In this document: positions 33,231 to 41,530 of the stretch, in pieces
Position numbering within the stretch: the first letter of the stretch is position 1
Layout: each line of letters opens with the position of its first letter
Assembly (NCBI GenBank): GCA_000720845.1
Contig: JODU01000028.1
Location: 62,001 to 126,000 of the forward strand
Direction: 5' to 3'
DNA length: 64,000 bases
DNA from: Kitasatospora aureofaciens
GTDB lineage: Bacteria > Actinomycetota > Actinomycetes > Streptomycetales > Streptomycetaceae
Made by a program: the position numbers and the translations under genes
Notes under the pieces: generated by a model
What the model saw: the letters and a program-made list of their open reading frames with translations, nothing else
Database searches by the model: none
What the model was told of the DNA's origin: nothing

Positions 33231-34313
33231 ATGCGCAAGTCGTCCATCCGCCGTACCTGCGCGGCCCTCGCCGCCGTCACCTCCCTCGCCCTGGCCGCCA
33301 CCGCCTGCGGCGGCACCACGAAGGAGGACGTCAAGGACGAGGGCGGCAAGGCCGCCGCGGCGGGCAAGGCCGACCCGAACGCGGAGACGAAGAAGGGACT
33401 GACCGTCGGCTTCCTGCCCAAGCAGGTCAACAACCCCTACTTCACCGTCGCGGACAAGGGCGGTGAGAAGGCCGTCAAGGAGCTGGGCTCCAGCTACAAG
33501 GAGGTCGGCACTTCCAGCGGCACCGACACGGCCGGCCAGGTCTCCTACGTCAACACGCTCACCCAGCAGCAGGTCGACGCCATCGCCGTCTCCGCGCAGG
33601 ACCCGGGCGCCCTGTGCACCGCGCTCAAGCAGGCGATGAAGAACGACATCAAGGTCGTCACCTACGACTCGGACACCAACCCCGAGTGCCGCAACGCCTT
33701 CATCTCCCAGGCGTCCGCCGACGACATCGGCCGCACCCAGGTGCAGCAGCTGGCCGAGCAGATCGGCAACAAGGGCGAGATCGCGATCCTGTCCGCCGCG
33801 CAGACCGCGACGAACCAGAACGCCTGGATCGAGATCATGAAGGACGAGCTGAAGGACCCGAAGTACAAGGACATCAAGCTGGTCAAGGTCGCCTACGGCG
33901 ACGACGACGCCCAGAAGTCCTTCCAGCAGACCCAGGGCCTGCTCCAGGAGCACCCGAACCTGAAGGGGATCATCTCCCCGACCACCGTCGGCATCAAGGC
34001 CGCCGCCCAGTACCTGTCCGGCTCCAAGTACAAGGGCAAGGTCAAGCTGACCGGCCTCGGCACCCCCAACGACATGCGCAAGTACGTCAAGAACGGCACC
34101 GTCGAGGCGTTCGAGCTGTGGGACCCGGCCAAGCTCGGCGAGCTGGCCGCGCGCACCGCCGTCGCCCTGTCCTCCGGGCAGATCACCGGCAAGGAGGGCG
34201 AGACCTTCAAGGCGGGCGCCATGGGCGAGTACACCATCGGCAAGGACGGTGTGATCAACCTCGGCAAGCCGACCGTGTTCACCGCCGACAACGTCGACCA
34301 GTTCAACTTCTAG
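33231..34313 (+). CDS. rhaS: Rhamnose-binding lipoprotein of the ABC transporter
   Basis: 360 aa. Lipoprotein signal with lipobox LAATAC (Cys26). Mature part is a periplasmic-binding type I sugar protein: TVGFLPKQVNNPYFTVADKG, VDAIAVSAQDPGALC, VVTYDSDTNPECRNAFISQ and GIISPTTVGIKAAAQYL. Unusually rich in Lys and Asp compared with neighbouring proteins, as common for exported binding proteins. AAGGA lies before the ATG. It delivers L-rhamnose to RhaPQ. Confidence 0.93.
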   Translation: MRKSSIRRTCAALAAVTSLALAATACGGTTKEDVKDEGGKAAAAGKADPNAETKKGLTVGFLPKQVNNPYFTVADKGGEKAVKELGSSYKEVGTSSGTDTAGQVSYVNTLTQQQVDAIAVSAQDPGALCTALKQAMKNDIKVVTYDSDTNPECRNAFISQASADDIGRTQVQQLAEQIGNKGEIAILSAAQTATNQNAWIEIMKDELKDPKYKDIKLVKVAYGDDDAQKSFQQTQGLLQEHPNLKGIISPTTVGIKAAAQYLSGSKYKGKVKLTGLGTPNDMRKYVKNGTVEAFELWDPAKLGELAARTAVALSSGQITGKEGETFKAGAMGEYTIGKDGVINLGKPTVFTADNVDQFNF

Positions 34314-34356
34314 TCACCACCCCTGAGTCACCACCCCCTGTACGGAGCGGCAGTCC

Positions 34357-34677
34357 ATGCAGCGCGTCTGTTTCCTGCTCAAGGTCCGTCCGGACCGCAT
34401 CGCGGAGTACCGCGAACGCCACGCCGCCGTGTGGCCGGAGATGTGCGAGGCGCTCTCCGCCACCGGCTGGCACAACTACTCGCTCTTCCTGCGTGACGAC
34501 GGCCTGCTCGTCGGCTACCTGGAGACCGAGGACTTCGCCGCCGCCCGGGCCGGCATGGAGGCCACCGAGGTCAACGCCCGCTGGCAGGCCGAGATGGGCC
34601 CGCTGTTCGAGTCCCTCGACGGGGCCCGCCCCGACGAGGCGATGAAGCCCCTCACCGAGGTGTTCCACCTCGCCTGA
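34357..34677 (+). CDS. rhaM: L-rhamnose mutarotase
   Basis: 106 aa, dimeric ferredoxin-like fold. The opening RVCFLLKVRPDRIAEYRERH and AVWPEMCEALSATGWHNYS carry the active-site His and Trp of RhaM/RhaU. It interconverts alpha- and beta-L-rhamnopyranose, supplying the anomer used by the isomerase. 43 bp after rhaS, same operon. Also called rhaU. Confidence 0.95.
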   Translation: MQRVCFLLKVRPDRIAEYRERHAAVWPEMCEALSATGWHNYSLFLRDDGLLVGYLETEDFAAARAGMEATEVNARWQAEMGPLFESLDGARPDEAMKPLTEVFHLA

Positions 34678-34767
34678 CGGGGGTCGCACCGGGGCGGTCC
34701 GGGTACTGTGTGAAGGTCCCGCGGCCGCCCCTCCCACACCCACCCCGACCTCGGAGGTCCCTGCCCG

Positions 34768-35793
34768 ATGGCCCATTCCGTGGGTATCAAGGACGTCGCC
34801 CGCGCCGCCGGAGTTTCCGTGGGCACGGTCTCCAACGTCATCAACCGCCCCGACACCGTCGCGACCGAGACCCGCGCGCGGGTGCTGTCCGCGATCGACC
34901 GGCTGGGCTACGTCCGCAGCGAGTCCGCGCGCCAGCTGCGCGCGGGCCGCAGCCGCATCATGGGGCTGCTCGTCCTGGACATGGGCAACCCGTTCTTCGT
35001 CGACGTCGCCCGCGGCGCCGAGCGCGCCGCCCGCGACGCCGGACTCGGCGTGATGGTCTGCAACAGCGCGCAGAACCCGGGGGAGGAGGCCGAGTACCTC
35101 TCGCTCTTCGCCGAGCAGCGGGTCCGGGGCGTCCTGCTCACCCCCGCCGACGCCACCGGCCGCAACATCGAGGGCTTCCGGCGCCACAACATCCCCTTCG
35201 TGCTGGTCGACCGGGTCGCCGAGGGCACCACCGAGTGCTCGGTGTCCGTCGACGACGTCGCGGGCGGCGCGCTGGCCGTACGCCACCTCGTGGACGCCGG
35301 ACACCGCTCCATCGCCTACGTCAGCGGCCCGCCCGGCCTCAACCAGGTGCGCGACCGCCGCACCGGCGCCCTCGCCGCGCTCGCCGAGGCCGGGCTCGGC
35401 CCCGACGCGCTGCGCGAACTGCCCACCGAGCGCCTCGACGTCGCCGCGGGCCGCGACGCCGGCGCCCGCCTCCTGGGGCTCGCGGATCGGCCGACCGCCG
35501 TCTTCTGCGCCAACGACCTGCTCGCCCTCGGCGTCCTCCAGGCCATGTACGCCGCCGGGATCGGCGTCCCCGACGACCTCGCGATCGTGGGCTACGACGA
35601 CATCGAGTTCGCCGCCGCCGCGGCCGTCCCGCTCACCTCGGTGCGCCAGCCCGCCGTCACCATGGGCGCCATGGCCGCCGAGCTGCTCCTGGAGGAGACC
35701 GAGCTGGAGGGCACGGACCGGACCCACCCGCACCGGCGGGTCGTCCTCCAGCCGGAGCTGGTGGTACGGCGCTCCAGCCTCGCCGCCCGCTGA
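34768..35793 (+). CDS. rhaR: LacI-family repressor, probable rhamnose regulator
   Basis: 341 aa. N-terminal HTH (IKDVARAAGVSVGTVSNVIN) and hinge, then periplasmic-binding-like ligand domain with GLLVLDMGNPFF, VLLTPADATGRN and AIVGYDDIEFAAA. GGAGGT lies before the ATG. It is last in the rightward arm with its own 90-bp gap. By context it binds the two TGAAA-type operators at 29407 and 29574 and is released by rhamnose or rhamnulose (inference). Confidence 0.92.
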   Translation: MAHSVGIKDVARAAGVSVGTVSNVINRPDTVATETRARVLSAIDRLGYVRSESARQLRAGRSRIMGLLVLDMGNPFFVDVARGAERAARDAGLGVMVCNSAQNPGEEAEYLSLFAEQRVRGVLLTPADATGRNIEGFRRHNIPFVLVDRVAEGTTECSVSVDDVAGGALAVRHLVDAGHRSIAYVSGPPGLNQVRDRRTGALAALAEAGLGPDALRELPTERLDVAAGRDAGARLLGLADRPTAVFCANDLLALGVLQAMYAAGIGVPDDLAIVGYDDIEFAAAAAVPLTSVRQPAVTMGAMAAELLLEETELEGTDRTHPHRRVVLQPELVVRRSSLAAR

Positions 35794-35806
35794 CCGGCCG
35801 GTCAGC
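35789..35806 (+). terminator. Palindromic terminator at the end of the rhamnose operon
   Basis: GCTGACCGGCCGGTCAGC is an 18-bp perfect palindrome that includes the stop codon of the LacI gene. As RNA it folds into a 7-bp stem with a 4-nt loop. Confidence 0.5.
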
Positions 35807-35908
35807 ACGATTCCATGATCCCGGGGGTCGGCGGCCGCAGGACGGTGTGCTGAACTGGGACACGGCCGAAAGAATCGGCCGCCAGATCCGTCCGCCCCGG
35901 GAGACCCC

Positions 35909-37210
35909 TTGAGCGTCAGCTACCGCCAGCCAGGCGTCGTCCTCACCGACCGCCGTTTCACCGTGCCCCTCGACCACGCCGACCCCACCGGGGAGACGAT
36001 CGAGCTGTACGCCCGCGAGGCCGTCGCGAGCGACAAGGCCGACAAGGACCTGCCCTGGCTGGTCTACCTCCAGGGCGGACCCGGCTTCGGGGCGAACCGT
36101 TTCATCGGCCGTCCCGCCTGGCTCGGCCGCGCCCTGAAGGAGTACCGGGTCCTGCTCCTGGACCAGCGCGGCACCGGTGCCTCCACCCCGGCCAACCGCC
36201 AGACGCTCCCGCTGCGCGGCGGCCCCGCCGAGCAGGCCGACTACCTCACCCACTTCCGCGCCGACGCCATCGTCCGCGACTGCGAGGCCATCCGCCCCCA
36301 GGTCACCGGCGGCGCACCCTGGACCGTCCTCGGCCAGAGCTTCGGCGGCTTCTGCACCGTCGCCTACCTGTCGCTGGCCCCCCAGGGACTGAGCGCGGCC
36401 CTCATCACCGGCGGTCTGCCCTCCCTGGACGCCCACGCGGACGACGTCTACCGGGCCGCCTACCCCCGCATCGAGCGCAAGGTCGCCGCGCACTACGCCC
36501 GCTACCCGCAGGACGTCGAGCGCGCCCGCCGCATCGCCGACCACCTCCTGACCCACGACGTGGTCCTCCCGAACGGCTACCGCCTCACCGTGGAGGCGTT
36601 CCAGTCCCTCGGCATCATGCTCGGCGGCAGCGAGGGCAGCCACCGCCTGCACTTCCTGCTGGAGGACGCCTTCGTCCGCACCCCGAACGGGCACGAACTC
36701 TCCGACGCCTTCCAGGAGGAGGCACAGGGCCTGCTGTCGTACGCGGGCCACCCGCTGTACGCCCTGGTCCACGAGGCCATCTACGGCCAGGACGCCCGGC
36801 CCACCGACTGGTCCGCCGAGCGGGTCCGCGCCGAGTTCCCGCGCTTCGACGCCGCCAAGGCGCTCGCGGGCGACGAACCGCTGCTCTTCACCGGCGAGTC
36901 CGTCCACCCCTGGATGTTCGACTGCGACCCGGCACTGCGCCCGCTGCGCGAGACCGCCGACCTGCTCGCGGCCCGCACCGACTGGACCCCGCTGTACGAT
37001 CCGGCCCGCCTCGCCGTCAACGAGGTGCCGGCCGCCGCTGCCGTCTACCACGACGACATGTACGTCGACACCGCCCACGCGCTGACCACCGCCCGCGCGA
37101 TCCGCGGCCTGCGCACCTGGGTCACCGACGAGTTCGAGCACGACGGCGTACGGGCCGGCGGCCCCCGCGTCCTGGACCGGCTGCTCGCGCTCGCCCGCGA
37201 CGAGGCCTGA
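35909..37210 (+). CDS. pip: Alpha/beta hydrolase, prolyl iminopeptidase family (S33)
   Basis: 433 aa. LVYLQGGPGFGA forms the oxyanion site, DQRGTG is the S33 signature, and the nucleophile is Ser144 in GQSFGG. The Asp/His pair lies in the C-terminal part (DEFEHDG near 407). The long cap domain matches the 430-aa prolyl iminopeptidases/tripeptidyl hydrolases of streptomycetes. TTG start with GGGAG upstream; no signal peptide, so cytoplasmic. It removes N-terminal Pro from short peptides. Confidence 0.88.
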   Translation: MSVSYRQPGVVLTDRRFTVPLDHADPTGETIELYAREAVASDKADKDLPWLVYLQGGPGFGANRFIGRPAWLGRALKEYRVLLLDQRGTGASTPANRQTLPLRGGPAEQADYLTHFRADAIVRDCEAIRPQVTGGAPWTVLGQSFGGFCTVAYLSLAPQGLSAALITGGLPSLDAHADDVYRAAYPRIERKVAAHYARYPQDVERARRIADHLLTHDVVLPNGYRLTVEAFQSLGIMLGGSEGSHRLHFLLEDAFVRTPNGHELSDAFQEEAQGLLSYAGHPLYALVHEAIYGQDARPTDWSAERVRAEFPRFDAAKALAGDEPLLFTGESVHPWMFDCDPALRPLRETADLLAARTDWTPLYDPARLAVNEVPAAAAVYHDDMYVDTAHALTTARAIRGLRTWVTDEFEHDGVRAGGPRVLDRLLALARDEA

Positions 37211-37267
37211 ACGGCGACGCGTTCCCCTTCCGGGCGGGACGCCGGCGGCGCGGGTTAGTGTGCGGGC

Positions 37268-38011
37268 ATGACAGAGCCGACGATCACGCAACTGGAGCCC
37301 ATGCCCGGCGACTGGCACCGCGCCCTCGCCGTGGTCGCGCACCCGGACGACCTGGAGTACGGCTGCTCGGCGGCGATCGCGGCCTGGACCGACGAGGGTC
37401 GCGAGGTCGCCTACGTCCTCGCGACCAGGGGCGAGGCGGGCATCGACACGCTGCCGCCCGACGAGTGCGCCCCCTTGCGTGAACGGGAGCAGCGGGCCAG
37501 CGCCGCCGTCGTCGGGGTGAGCGAGGTGGAGTTCCTGGACCACCGGGACGGCGTCATCGAGTACGGCACCGCGCTGCGCCGCGACATCGCCGCCGCGATC
37601 CGCCGTCACCGGCCCGAACTGGTCATCACCCTCAACCACCGGGACACCTGGGGCGGTGTCGCCTGGAACACCCCGGACCACGTCGCCGTCGGCCGTGCCA
37701 CGCTCGACGCGGCGGCCGACGCCGGCAACCGGTGGATCTTCCCGGAGCTGACCGAGCAGGGCCTCGAACCCTGGAACGGCGTGCGCTGGGTCGCGGTCGC
37801 CGGATCCTCCTCGCCCACCCACGCCGTGGACGCCACACCGGGTCTGGAGCGCGCGGTGCGCTCGCTGCTCGAACACCGCACGTACATCGAGGTGTTGACC
37901 GAGGAGGACCCGGAGACGTACGCGCGTGGGTTCCTCACCGGCTTCGCCCGGGCCGCCGGGGAGCGGTTCGGCGGGAAGCCGGCGGTGACCTTCGAAGTCT
38001 TCGGACGGTAG
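37268..38011 (+). CDS. PIG-L family deacetylase
   Basis: 247 aa. AHPDDLEYG (His25, Asp27, Asp28) is the zinc-binding motif of the LmbE/PIG-L family (MshB, Mca); NTPDHVAVG supplies the third ligand His. It removes acetyl groups from N-acetylglucosaminyl compounds or cuts mycothiol S-conjugates. A specific substrate cannot be assigned. The sigma factor gene follows only 4 bp later, so the two probably form an operon. Confidence 0.9.
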   Translation: MTEPTITQLEPMPGDWHRALAVVAHPDDLEYGCSAAIAAWTDEGREVAYVLATRGEAGIDTLPPDECAPLREREQRASAAVVGVSEVEFLDHRDGVIEYGTALRRDIAAAIRRHRPELVITLNHRDTWGGVAWNTPDHVAVGRATLDAAADAGNRWIFPELTEQGLEPWNGVRWVAVAGSSSPTHAVDATPGLERAVRSLLEHRTYIEVLTEEDPETYARGFLTGFARAAGERFGGKPAVTFEVFGR

Positions 38012-38015
38012 CGGC

Positions 38016-38963
38016 GTGACGGGGGAGCGGGGCGTGCGAGGGGAGCAGGACGTGAAGGACGCGCGGGGACAGCAGCGTCTCGCGGAGCGGTTCGAGGAGC
38101 ACCGCGGACAGCTGAAGGCGGTGGCCTACCGCATGCTCGGCTCACAGGCCGAGGCGGAGGACGCCGTGCAGGAAGCCTGGCTGCGGCTCAGCCGCTCCGG
38201 CGGGGACGGCGTGGACAACCTCGGCGCCTGGCTGACCACCGTGACCGGCCGGATCTGCCTGGACCTGCTGCGTTCGCGCACCGCGCGCCGCGAGGAGCCG
38301 ATGACCGAGGGCTTCGACTCCTTCGTGCCGGACCCCGTGCTGCGGGCCCTGCCCCAGGCCGACCCCGAGGCGGAGGCCCTGCACACCGACTCGGTGGGCA
38401 TCGCCCTGCTGGTGGTGCTGGAGACCCTGGAACCGGCCGAGCGGCTGGCGTTCGTCCTGCACGACATGTTCGCCGTGCCCTTCGACGACATCGCGCCGGT
38501 CGTCGAGCGCACCCCGGCCGCCACCAGACAGCTCGCCAGCCGGGCCCGGCGCCGGGTGCGCGACGCGACCCCCGCCGCCGAACCGGACCTCGGCGCACAG
38601 CGCCGGGCGGTCGAGGCGTTCCTGGCCGCGAGCCGCGCCGGTGACTTCGAGGCGCTGGTGTCCGTGCTCCACCCGGACGTGGTGCTGCGGGCCGACGCCG
38701 GTGCCCTGGCCCGCGGCGTGGCCGCCTCCAAGGTGGTGCGGGGCGCGCGCACGGTCGCCACCGGCGCGTTCCACTTCCGCCACCTCGCCGGACTCGCCCG
38801 CGTCGTCCTGGTCAACGGCGCGGTGGGCACCGTCGCCGTGTCGGAGGGGCACGCGCGGTCGGTCACCTACGTCACCGTCGCCGACGGTCTCATCACGGGC
38901 CTGTACATCCTGTCCGACCCGGAGCGGCTGGCCCGGCTGGACCTGTCCGCGCTGGAGACCTGA
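38016..38963 (+). CDS. sigJ: ECF sigma factor with C-terminal SnoaL-like domain (SigJ/ECF41 type)
   Basis: 315 aa. Region sigma2 (FEEHRGQLKAVAYRMLGSQAE then AEDAVQEAWLRL) and sigma4 (LEPAERLAFVLHDMFAVPFD, TPAATRQLASRARRRV) are followed by a 110-aa SnoaL/NTF2-like domain that in ECF41 factors controls activity. GTG at 38034 or 38052 has a better Shine-Dalgarno (GGGGAG) than the 38016 GTG used here. The usual partner (a carboxymuconolactone-decarboxylase-like or oxidoreductase gene) is not adjacent; a PIG-L deacetylase is. Confidence 0.92.
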   Translation: MTGERGVRGEQDVKDARGQQRLAERFEEHRGQLKAVAYRMLGSQAEAEDAVQEAWLRLSRSGGDGVDNLGAWLTTVTGRICLDLLRSRTARREEPMTEGFDSFVPDPVLRALPQADPEAEALHTDSVGIALLVVLETLEPAERLAFVLHDMFAVPFDDIAPVVERTPAATRQLASRARRRVRDATPAAEPDLGAQRRAVEAFLAASRAGDFEALVSVLHPDVVLRADAGALARGVAASKVVRGARTVATGAFHFRHLAGLARVVLVNGAVGTVAVSEGHARSVTYVTVADGLITGLYILSDPERLARLDLSALET

Positions 38964-39020
38964 CCGGTCGCGCCGGGCCGTCCTGCGGCCCGGGTGCCGG
39001 CGGCCAGTATCCTCGACGAC

Positions 39021-39869
39021 ATGCGAGAACACACGGCGGACCGGCCGGGCACAGAGGCCGGTGCGGAACTGCGCGGCGACTGCGGGAGCTGCTTCGGCCT
39101 GTGCTGCGTGGCCCTGCCGTTCGCCCGCTCGGCCGACTTCGCGGTCGACAAGGACGCCGGCACCCCCTGCGCGAACCTGCGCACCGACCATCGCTGCGGC
39201 ATCCACGCGACGCTGCGGGAGCGCGGCTTCGCCGGCTGCACGGTCTACGACTGCTTCGGCGCCGGACAGCGGGTCTCGCAGGTCACCTTCGGCGGCCGGG
39301 ACTGGCGCACCGGCCCGCCGGAGCGGACCCGGCGCATGTTCGACGTGTTCCCGGTCGTCCGCCAACTGCACGAACTGCTCCGGTACCTCACCGAGGCCCT
39401 CACCCTGCCCGCCGCCCGCCCGGTCCACGCCGACCTGAGCGGCGCCCTCGCCGACACCGAACGCCTCGCCGGGGGGACCCCGGAAGAGCTGGCCGTCCTC
39501 GACGTGGCCGCGCACCGGCAGCGGGTCAACGTGCTCCTGCTGCGCACCAGCGAACTGGTCCGGGCCGGCACCCGCGGCCGGAAGAAGAACCGCCGCAACG
39601 CCGACCTGCTGGGCGCCCGCCTGAAAGGCGCCGACCTCGCCGGGGCCGATCTGCGCGGGGCCTGCCTCATCGCCGCCGACCTCACCGGGGCCGACCTGCG
39701 CGGCGCCGATCTGATCGGCGCGGACCTGCGCGACGCCGACCTGTCCGACGCGGACCTCACGGGCGCCTTCTTCCTGACCCAGCCGCAGGTCAACGCGGCC
39801 AAGGGCGGTCCCGGCACCAGGCTGCCGGACTCAGTCACCCGCCCGGTGCACTGGACAGCGGGACGCTGA
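39021..39869 (+). CDS. Pentapeptide-repeat protein with N-terminal cysteine cluster
   Basis: 282 aa. The N-terminal 80 residues hold eight Cys (21, 24, 28, 29, 50, 59, 73, 78; CGSCFGLCC and GCTVYDCFG), resembling YkgJ-type zinc/iron clusters. A helical middle is followed by about ten pentapeptide repeats (ADLxGADLRG, about residues 193-250) forming a right-handed beta-helix. Some such proteins mimic DNA and protect gyrase; function here is unknown. Probably leaderless: TATCCT lies 7 bp before the ATG. Its 3' end overlaps the convergent P450 gene by 39 bp. Confidence 0.85.
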   Translation: MREHTADRPGTEAGAELRGDCGSCFGLCCVALPFARSADFAVDKDAGTPCANLRTDHRCGIHATLRERGFAGCTVYDCFGAGQRVSQVTFGGRDWRTGPPERTRRMFDVFPVVRQLHELLRYLTEALTLPAARPVHADLSGALADTERLAGGTPEELAVLDVAAHRQRVNVLLLRTSELVRAGTRGRKKNRRNADLLGARLKGADLAGADLRGACLIAADLTGADLRGADLIGADLRDADLSDADLTGAFFLTQPQVNAAKGGPGTRLPDSVTRPVHWTAGR

Positions 39870-41408
39870 GCCGGCGTTCCCGGCGCCTTCCTCGCCCGCT
39901 TCCCCGGGGACGTCCGTGCGGGAAGCGGGTGCGGGCGTCGACGCGGTCCGCCGGTCGAGGTGCAGGCGCAGCCCCTCCGGCATGAGCGTCAGCCGCTCGG
40001 TCACCCGCAGCCGGTAGCCGGGGTCCGGCCGCAGCTCGTAGCGGCGCAGCAGCAGTCCGAGGACCAGTGTGGCCTCGTGCAGCGCGAACTGCCGCCCGAT
40101 GCACGCCCGCGCCCCCGTCCCGAACGGTTTGAAGGTGTGCGGGGCGCGCGACCGCACCGCCTTCGCCTCGAAGCGGTCCGGGTCGAACCGCTCGGCGTGC
40201 GGACCCCACACCTCCGGGTCGCGGTGCAGCATGCCCGTGAGCACCAGAGCCCAGGCCCCGCGCCGCATCGGGTGGGTGCCGCCGAGCACCGTGTCCTCGC
40301 GGGCCTCCCGCGCGAAACCGGGGGCGGTCGGCCACAGCCGCAGCGACTCGTCCAGTACCCGGCGCACCTGGCGCAGCCTGGCCACCTGCTCGTAACCGGG
40401 CGTCTCGGTGTCGCCCCACACCCGGTCCACCTCGGCGCGGGCCCGGGCCGCGACGTCGGGGTGCTGGGCGAGGTAGTGCAGGGCGAAGGAGAGCGCGCCC
40501 GAGGTGGTCTCGTGCCCGGCGACGAGGAAGGTGATGACCTGTCGGCGCACGTTCTCCGGCGACAGCCGCTCACCGGTCTCCGGGTGGGCCGTCTCCAGCA
40601 TCCGGTCGAGCAGGTCGCCCCCGTCGCCCCCGCCGCCGGAACCACCGGCCGCCCGGCGTGCCCGGACGAGGTCGTCGACCGTGCGGTTGAGGTACGCGAT
40701 GTCGGCGGCGTTGCGGCGGCTCGCGTCGCGCAGCAGCCAGGGGGCGAGCGGAGCGGGCACGGTGTTGAGGCGCTGCGCGTATCCGAGCGTGCCGACCATC
40801 GCCGTGACGAAGGGGTGGAGGCGGGGGCGTTCGAAGGAGCCGAAGTCGTGCCCGAAACCGGTGCGCGCGATGGTCTCCAGCGTCAGCTTGGTCATGTCGC
40901 CGGGCACGTCCACCGCCCGGCCCGACGCCTGGGCCAGGTCCCAGTGGTCGGTGAGCCGCGCGGCCACGTCCAGCATCATCACGTGGTACCCGGCCATGGC
41001 CTCGCGGCTGAACCCGGGCGCCAGCACGTCGTGCGCGAGCTGCCAGTTGGGCTCGTGGTTGTACGCCGTGAACAGCCCGTCCCCGGCCACCGGGCGCAGG
41101 TTGGCCACGCCCAGGCCCACGTGCTTGGCGAACCGCGTCTCGTCCGCCAGGTCGGCGGCGAGGGAGGCGCCCCACACGAACACGAACTCCTTGCCGAAGG
41201 CCCGCCGCCGGAATATCGGCCCGAGCCGCCGCGCGTACCGCAACGAGTCCTGCATCGGCGTGCGCCGGCTCGCGCCCACCACGTCACCGAGCAGGGGCAG
41301 CCGGTACGGGGGGTGCGGGATGCGGTGCAGTTCGGGCCAGCCCAGCTCGGCGCTGCGGAAGCCCTTCGGCAGTCCGTCCCGGGCCGGTTCCCTCGCTGTC
41401 TGGGCCAT
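39831..41408 (-). CDS. Cytochrome P450 monooxygenase
   Basis: 525 aa. I-helix oxygen motif AGHETTSG, K-helix ESLR, PERF-like FDPDRFE and the heme loop FKPFGTGARACIG with the axial Cys. Overall features resemble the CYP102 heme-domain group more than typical 400-aa streptomycete P450s. No reductase domain is attached, so a partner is needed. ATG follows GGGAGA. Divergent from tetR with a shared palindromic operator. Fatty-acid-like substrate is a guess from similarity. Confidence 0.92.
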   Translation of the reverse strand: MAQTAREPARDGLPKGFRSAELGWPELHRIPHPPYRLPLLGDVVGASRRTPMQDSLRYARRLGPIFRRRAFGKEFVFVWGASLAADLADETRFAKHVGLGVANLRPVAGDGLFTAYNHEPNWQLAHDVLAPGFSREAMAGYHVMMLDVAARLTDHWDLAQASGRAVDVPGDMTKLTLETIARTGFGHDFGSFERPRLHPFVTAMVGTLGYAQRLNTVPAPLAPWLLRDASRRNAADIAYLNRTVDDLVRARRAAGGSGGGGDGGDLLDRMLETAHPETGERLSPENVRRQVITFLVAGHETTSGALSFALHYLAQHPDVAARARAEVDRVWGDTETPGYEQVARLRQVRRVLDESLRLWPTAPGFAREAREDTVLGGTHPMRRGAWALVLTGMLHRDPEVWGPHAERFDPDRFEAKAVRSRAPHTFKPFGTGARACIGRQFALHEATLVLGLLLRRYELRPDPGYRLRVTERLTLMPEGLRLHLDRRTASTPAPASRTDVPGEAGEEGAGNAGSASRCPVHRAGD

Positions 41409-41469
41409 GACGCGATCTCCCTTGACGCAGCGGCGTGTTGCACGAGCCGAGGCGAGCGTGTTGTACATG

Positions 41470-41509
41470 GGTTCAATAACGCGCCCCAGTCTCGACCCGT
41501 TGTTGAACC
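41470..41509. promoter_or_regulatory. Shared TetR operator between P450 and tetR
   Basis: GGTTCAATAACG (41470-41481) and CGTTGTTGAACC (41498-41509) are inverted copies matching at 11 of 12 positions with a 16-bp spacer. The site lies between the divergent genes and next to the tetR start, so the repressor probably controls both. Confidence 0.75.
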
Positions 41510-41530
41510 GGCGTCAAGTAAGGTGCGGGC

